In this document: piece by piece, positions 58,455 through 64,000 of the stretch
Position numbering within the stretch: position 1 is the first letter of the stretch
Layout of the letters: every line of letters starts with the position of its first letter
NCBI RefSeq assembly: GCF_025024155.1
Contig: NW_026251798.1
Span: 1-64,000, forward strand
Length of the DNA stretch: 64,000 nt
From: Gamsiella multidivaricata
Lineage: Eukaryota; Mortierellomycota; Mortierellomycetes; Mortierellales; Mortierellaceae
Direction: 5' to 3'
The notes under the pieces: generated by a model
The model's input: the letters and a program-made list of their open reading frames with translations, nothing else
Told to the model about the DNA's origin: nothing
Database searches by the model: none
Translations under genes and position numbers: made by a program

Positions 58455-59991
58455 ATGGATGACATCCTGAACCTGGCGGACCAGTACGTCTTCAACAACG
58501 TCTACCCGTCCCTTCCCGCCATCCCCATTCCTGATCTCATTGCTGGCATTGCTGCCATTCCCAAATGGTCAGACCTGCACACTCTCCTCTCCTCAACTGC
58601 ATCCACCCCTCTCGAGACCCTTGCCTCCCTCGCAACTTCCGTCGCCTCTTCCTCCCTGGCCTCCAATATGACCCTCAACACCCTCCCCGCCGATCACATC
58701 CTCCGTCAGATCCTCTCTCTCTTTGTGATCACCTATGTGGGAGCCCTGCTCATGTACTTCAGCTTCGCCTACCCATCCTATCTCTTCGTCTTTGACCAGA
58801 ATCACAAGAAGCACCCCAAGTTCCTCAAGAACCAGGTCGCACTCGAGATCAAAATGTCTATGAAGGCCCTTCCAGGAATCGCCGTTATGACCGTACCCTG
58901 GCTCCTGGGTGAGGTCCGCGGTTGGAGTCAACTGTACATCCATATCCACAGCAGAGATAACATCCCCTCCATCGCCTTTAATCCACCAACCTCGGTCATC
59001 CAAGAAACGGTCGCTGCTGCTGTCGCGACCGGCACCGGTATCAATGCTACAGCTGCTGCCGCCGCCTCCGCTGCCGCCGCCGCCGCCGCTGCAAAGACTA
59101 CTGCCCGTGCTGCCATGCTTGGACCACTCGCGCCATTGGTCGAACCATTCATGGATGGATGGGGTTATACTGCAGTGAGCATTGTCTGCTTTCTGCTGTT
59201 CACCGACTTTGGTATCTACTGGATCCATCGCTGGTTGCATCATCCACTTCTCTACAAGCGTCTCCACAAGGTATTGTCAACGTAATGGCTGGGTATTTGT
59301 CGTTTTTATTTCGCGCTGTTTTTTGTAATATCCGCTTGTTTGATTTTCCAGGGACGATCAGGGAAACAATAACGCTAATGGTTAATAACTGGGAGGAGAG
59401 GAAGACAAAACAACAACAACCAGGGGTCCACCGAATTGCATTCCTCTGCGATATGAGCGAAACGTACATGCAGCTGCACATAAGCGCACTCCCTCCTAAC
59501 TCCATATCATCTTACTTTCTCTGTAGCCTCATCACAAGTGGATCATCCCAACACCATTCTCATCTCACGCTTTCCACTTCATGGACGGCTATCTTCAGTC
59601 CGTGCCCTACCACTTGTTTGTGTACATGATGCCAATGCAAAAGTATATCTACCTGGTCATGTTTGCTTCCGTCAACTTTTGGTCCGTTCTCATCCACGAT
59701 GGCGAATACCTCGTCTCCAATCCCGTCATCAACTCTGCAGCCCACCATGCCGTTCATCATCTGTACTTCAACTACAACTATGGACAATATCTCACCCTCT
59801 GGGACCGTATCGGACTTTCCTACCGCAAGCCTGATGCATCCATGTACGACCCCTCTCTGAGAATGGACAAGACCGTCTGGAAGAAGCAGGCAAAGGACGT
59901 CGACAACTTTGATGACAATGGAAAGCCCACAGCGGCCTCGGATCAGACCTTCAAATCGAATGCTCAACCAAAGACTACCAAAGTCTTATAA
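58455..59991 (+). CDS. ERG3: C-5 sterol desaturase (ERG3 type)
   Basis: Exons 58455-59270 and 59527-59991 give 426 residues. The fatty-acid-hydroxylase histidine boxes are all present: HRWLHH near the end of exon 1, LHK|PHHKW across the splice, and HHAVHH in exon 2, with HDGEYL between. Membrane helices include ILSLFVITYVGALLMYF and AVSIVCFLLFTDFGIYWI. The enzyme introduces the C5-C6 double bond in episterol-type intermediates of the ergosterol pathway in the endoplasmic reticulum, using a di-iron centre and cytochrome b5. The unusual part is an alanine-rich insert of about 25 residues (59041-59100) in the loop before the GWGYTAVS helix. The gene ends 218 bases from the end of the FIGNL1-like gene (convergent). 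Confidence 0.94.
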
Positions 59992-60209
59992 AGAAAACTG
60001 GACTCTTCCAATTTTACCCTTCACACATATCATCTTCTTCATCATCCGAATTATTGCTCATAGAAAATAAAGTATTTGGAGCAACGTGTAACAATTGTAA
60101 TGCCAAAGAAAGCAATCGAAGGAGCTTCTCAAGAGTGGATTGATGGCGAATAAAAGCGATTTGGAGAATTGAAAGGTATATTTGTCTTGTGCGTGCAGCG
60201 GTCTTCCCT

Positions 60210-62885
60210 TCATCCTTTAGCCATCGATCCATATTCCATGTCCCAATTCCTATACAGATTCAAATCCCTATCGCTCACACTAGCGCGAACCTGCGACAGT
60301 GCTTCCAAAAAATCGCTATGGTTGATCGGTCTCAGCGCATCAAGTCCAATCTCCAAAATATCCCCCTGTATTGCCCGTACAGGTCCCAAAGCTGCCTCTC
60401 GACAAAGTCCCGTCATATCCGAGCCTGAGTACCCCGCTGTACGTTCACAGATATCCAAGATCTGCTCCGGTGTCAAATCATGCGGCTGGGTCGCCAGCAG
60501 CCTCATCATCAAACTATGACGGCCCTGATTCTCTGGTAGCGGGATATACAGGCGTTTCTGAAACCGACGACGTGCAGCTTCATCGATTTCCTGTGGTCGA
60601 TTCGTAGCCCCAACAATCAGAATCCTGTCCTCCTCTCCACCAACGCCGACGCCGTCAAACTGGACGAGAAACTCTGTCTTGATCCTCCGCGAAGCTTCGA
60701 CTTCGCCATCACTGCGCTGTGACAGCAGAGAATCAATCTCGTCCATAAAAATCACCGCTGGCTGGTGACACCGCGCCACAGCGAACAACGCCCGAACCAT
60801 CTTTTCTCCATCGCCGACCCATTTCGATGTCAAAGAGGAGCTACTGATGCTGAAAAACGTTGCCTTCGACTGACTTGCGATACACTTTCCGATCATGGTT
60901 TTTCCAGTGCCAGGAGGTCCAAATAACAATAAGCCCTTGGGAGGTCGCCGGAGGCCAGTAAAGATGTCTGGGCGCAGCATTGGCCAAGTAATAGTCTCCT
61001 TGATAGATTTTTTGGCGTGCTCTAATCCAGAAATATCGTCCCATGTCACGACTGGCAGCGATTCCATAATCTAGCAATGCAAGAAAACAATTGTCAGCAA
61101 ATTGCAATATCCTGTAAATGCCATGAATTGACGAAAAGCGATCGAGCAAGCTCACCTCGTTGTTGATAGCCTCCACCATCTTAGGATCAATATTCCTCAG
61201 TCTTTCGTCCACTGGCTCGTCAGCTTTGTTCGACCCCTTTGACTGTCCTGCCTTCCCTGTATCGTCAGTGTTCGCCGCGCTGTTCCTGTTGATTGGCGAT
61301 TTGAATTTGGGCCTTTTTGTTCCAAGCATTTTGGATTTCAGCGTTGCGGCAGCGTTGGCTCCTGCTCCAGTCCCATTCAGTCCAGTGCTCGTGTTCATAT
61401 TCGCGGCTCCATAACCATTGCCACTGCCGTTGATATAAGAATTATGCACAGGCGGGTTGTATCCAGTCCGATTAAGATAGTGGCTGGCCCGTTTTTCTTC
61501 TTGATGCTGCTCCTCAATTGCCTAGCGATTCAACGTGCGGACAAAATTACTTTCGGTTCCGATTGTACCGCGATATTGAATAGTGAAGATAAAATCAATA
61601 TTGGATCACATACCATCTGCTCCTTTGCTGTGATAAACTGCATGGCCTTTGTGCTATGTTCGTTTGATCCCTCCGCTCTTGGCTAATCGTTTTGGAAGGT
61701 TAGAGAAAATTGAGATTGAAGGTGTGAATACACCATCCAGATGGCTTCATAGTGCTGAATATACTCAGTGGAAATGACCGGAGATGGCCTTACCCTCTTT
61801 TTGGATGTGCGGTCCACACCGTTTGAAAAATTCGCTGCGGGCCTGAAATCTGGTACGGGAACCGGGTCGCTTCGTTCTTCCTCCTCCTCATCGTCTCCAT
61901 AGTCAGCATATTTCGGTTTCGACGGTTGGGGTATCGATAGAGCTGATTGCGACGGTATATTCGGCGCAAAACTCGTTATTTCGTTCCCGACTTTTCTCGG
62001 TGGGGATGTCGCTCCAGTGCTGGCTCTTTCATCTGACTTGACCTTGTGGATGTAATTGTATAGTGTATGTTCTGCTGTCCTAATGTCAACCTCCTTAGGT
62101 TTCGTTGTGGGTAACGGAGTATGCATAGGACTATGGTATTGAGCGGGACTGTTGAAAGACTTAGGGCTGGTAGTCACTGCGGTGTCCATCTTTGTTGGAT
62201 CCTTGTCTGTTGGCTTTAGTGCTTCGATGGCTATTAATGGCTCCGTTACTGTTGTTGATGTTGCTGCCGCTGCTGCATCTGTCTTATACTGGTCGAACCT
62301 CTCTTTGAGCGATTCAAGCGTCTCCGGGGCAGGGAGGAGATCCAGTTCTGGTTCGCAGCTCTATCGTATAGATAGCATATTGATCAGTCTTCTGAAAAGA
62401 CGAGTTAAGTGGGAAGGCCCACAGTTGATCCTAGTACCAATGAAGTTCCATACCAGTACTAAGAGATCCTTGAGGTGCATCTTATAATCAGGCTTGTCGA
62501 CTTCGGCTACATTGATGGAGGATACAAATCCGCTCTTTGTCTGTTTCCGCTCCAATGTTTTGTCGACCCTTGCTCGGACTCGATCAATAACACTTTTACC
62601 AGCATCCGTTAATGCATTCAAACCCCTGCTACTGGTTGTAGCTGGCTCAGAGGAAATGCTCCTGTGAAGACAGTTTTCGACATACTGTTGATGGTAATGT
62701 TGCTGGAGGATCCTGGCGTTCCTGCGCTGTAGTGGCGTCAAAAGAGCGTCGCTCGCCTCCGTAGAGAGAATGAGATGCAGCGCACGGTGATGTGCTGCCG
62801 AGATGAATGGCAGGGATCGTGTTGCTTGTGCGCTGATAGCATGTGCATTCGTTTGTCTTGTTCGGGTGTCCATGCCGGATGCCAT
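60210..62885 (-). CDS. FIGNL1: fidgetin-like AAA ATPase (FIGNL1 type)
   Basis: Exons (minus) are 62454-62885, 61794-62360, 61614-61682, 61156-61521 and 60210-61070, giving 764 residues. The ATG at 62885 is the first in frame. The meiotic-clade AAA module starts with the hallmark linker [37 protein letters not shown]. It has Walker A GPPGTGKT, the pore loop [15 protein letters not shown], Walker [12 protein letters not shown], arginine-finger region [13 protein letters not shown], and a Vps4-type C-terminal helix after NHSDF. The N-terminal 450 residues are mostly disordered with acidic and basic patches. FIGNL1 removes RAD51 from DNA during homologous recombination; spastin/katanin relatives sever microtubules, but the linker and SGLEHAKK sequence favour FIGNL1. 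Confidence 0.92.
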
Positions 62886-63177
62886 CACCTGAAGTGATGC
62901 TCGAGTGTGCGGAAAGTCAAGCAGGAATCCTTTTCAAACATCGGTGGCAAAATGTTGTTCACAAAATCCATGCGTGACTTTGAACGATCTGAAGCTTCGA
63001 TGTGGTGCATACGAGCCATGGCCGCGTCCAGGTGGACCAGGCATCAGATATCATCGACCAATGTCTCTATATCCATTTAAAGTGGAAAAAACCCCAGTCT
63101 TCATTACAATTTCTTTTTTTTTTCTGCTGATCTCGTCCGATGCCTATGTATGTGCTGAAAAATTCTTTCTCCTCTAT

Positions 63178-63995
63178 TTAACCGATAATAACCTTGTTGC
63201 CCTCCTCGAACGAGTAGGCAGGGATCTCAAGGTTCAATGGCGCGGGTCCCTTGCGAATACGACCAGAGATATCATAATGAGATCCGTGGCAGGGGCAGTA
63301 CCATCCGCCATAATCACCTGCCTCGCCAATTGGGACACATCCCAAGTGAGTGCAGACACCTAGCATGACCAACCACTCGGGCTTCTGGACACGGTCGGCA
63401 TCGTTCTGGGGATCACGGAGCTCAGCGATGTTGATAGCATTGGCTTCTTCGATCTCGTCCTGAGTGCGATGTCTGATGAAGACGGGCTTTCCACGCCACT
63501 TGATGGTGACATTGCGTCCCTCAGGGATGGTGCTGAGGTCAACTTCGACCTTGGCCAAGGCCAAGACATCGGCTGATGCAGACATGTTGGCCAAAAAGTC
63601 AGCAACGGTCGTCTTGGCTCCCATAACGGACAAGGCGCCAGTGGTGCCGACCATGAAGTAGGAGAAGGCGCGGTTGGAGGTGTCGCCCGATCCACTCTTG
63701 TACTTGCTAAAATCGGGAATGTCGGTCGTGTCGCGAGCAGAGGTGTGATTGAAGCGCTTCTGCTGGGAAATACCAGCGGGAACTATGTGATGTGGATACA
63801 AATGGAGATATATAAGCACATTGTGAATGAGTGCTTCCAGAATGCAGCGGGCATTATCGTGCGGAGGTAGAGTCGAAGCTGGGCCGTCAAGTACGTCTAG
63901 AACTGCGACGACAATGGACGTGCAAAATCACGTATTGAATGTTGTATGCGCAAAGATCCAAACAAGCGGTGCAGGTCTTTGTTGAAGCGCGCCAT
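63178..63995 (-). CDS. RIP1: Rieske iron-sulfur subunit of the cytochrome bc1 complex
   Basis: Exon 2 (63178-63782) is certain; exon 1 (63932-63995) is my best candidate, with a weak donor GTGATT but correct phase. The model gives 222 residues, normal for fungal Rip1. Exon 1 reads [20 protein letters not shown], an Arg-rich amphipathic presequence. Exon 2 has [24 protein letters not shown] (the single membrane helix), [26 protein letters not shown], and the cluster-binding motifs CTHLGC and CPCHGSHYD, ending [14 protein letters not shown]. The protein carries the 2Fe-2S cluster that takes electrons from ubiquinol in mitochondrial complex III. If exon 1 is wrong, the true first exon lies to the right of the window. 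Confidence 0.92.
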
Positions 63996-64000
63996 ATCGA

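Overview
The window is nuclear DNA of a fungus. Its genes are split by many short introns (mostly 80-130 bases) with GTAAGT/GTATGT-type donors and TAG/CAG acceptors. The conserved genes are ordinary eukaryotic housekeeping genes with a fungal flavour: an ERG3-type C-5 sterol desaturase, a Pns1-type choline transporter-like protein, and a Kex2-style repeated secreted peptide precursor. The retained CFAP20/BUG22, XRCC4, VWA8 and KDM7-like PHD-JmjC genes point to an early-diverging lineage (Mucoromycota/Mortierellomycotina-like, or a zoosporic relative) rather than a yeast. This placement is inference from gene content; no rRNA or other marker is present.

Layout, left to right: a TFIIB-like protein with a very long disordered N-terminus (1-3829, 5' end cut by the window); the SOF1/DCAF13 and NOC2 ribosome-biogenesis genes transcribed divergently from a shared 350-base promoter (3973-8529); a gene-poor stretch with a TC microsatellite and a decayed zinc-finger gene (8530-11275); eIF3e (11276-13294); an enoyl-CoA hydratase-like gene and a SET-MYND gene head to tail (14580-18364); CFAP20 and a PHD-JmjC gene, divergent (18432-22255); an accessory stretch with two secreted-peptide genes and a relic unit of the same family (23156-25526); XRCC4 and a DMAC1-like gene, divergent (26440-30058); a giant single-pass membrane protein ending in a pseudokinase (30309-36855); a 3.4-kb gene-free interval; an ankyrin/coiled-coil protein (40308-46701); VWA8 (47493-54451); a choline transporter-like gene and ERG3, divergent around microsatellites (55238-59991); a FIGNL1-like AAA ATPase (60210-62885); and the Rieske iron-sulfur protein (63178-63995).

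The genes do not form a single pathway cluster. Pairwise arrangements may matter: SOF1/NOC2 share a promoter and both act in the nucleolus; the SET-MYND and CFAP20 genes are tail to tail with facing poly(A) signals only 67 bases apart.

Two things look most novel. The first is the family of small secreted proteins carrying a two-cysteine unit, C-P-x-x-W-x-P-[KR]-F-G-[RH]-G-P-A-C, separated by KR/RR sites: one four-unit gene, one single-unit gene and one decayed unit within 2.4 kb. The second is a 1,677-residue type I membrane protein whose ectodomain is joined to the membrane by a roughly 125-residue Gly-Ser/Thr linker. Its cytoplasmic side carries duplicated glycine-zipper segments, a long array of 'ERT-x-[ST]-G-E-x-R' repeats, and a kinase fold in which both catalytic aspartates are asparagine.

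Gene models were built by hand from splice signals and reading phase. Every multi-exon model closes in frame, but first exons and untranslated regions are less certain.
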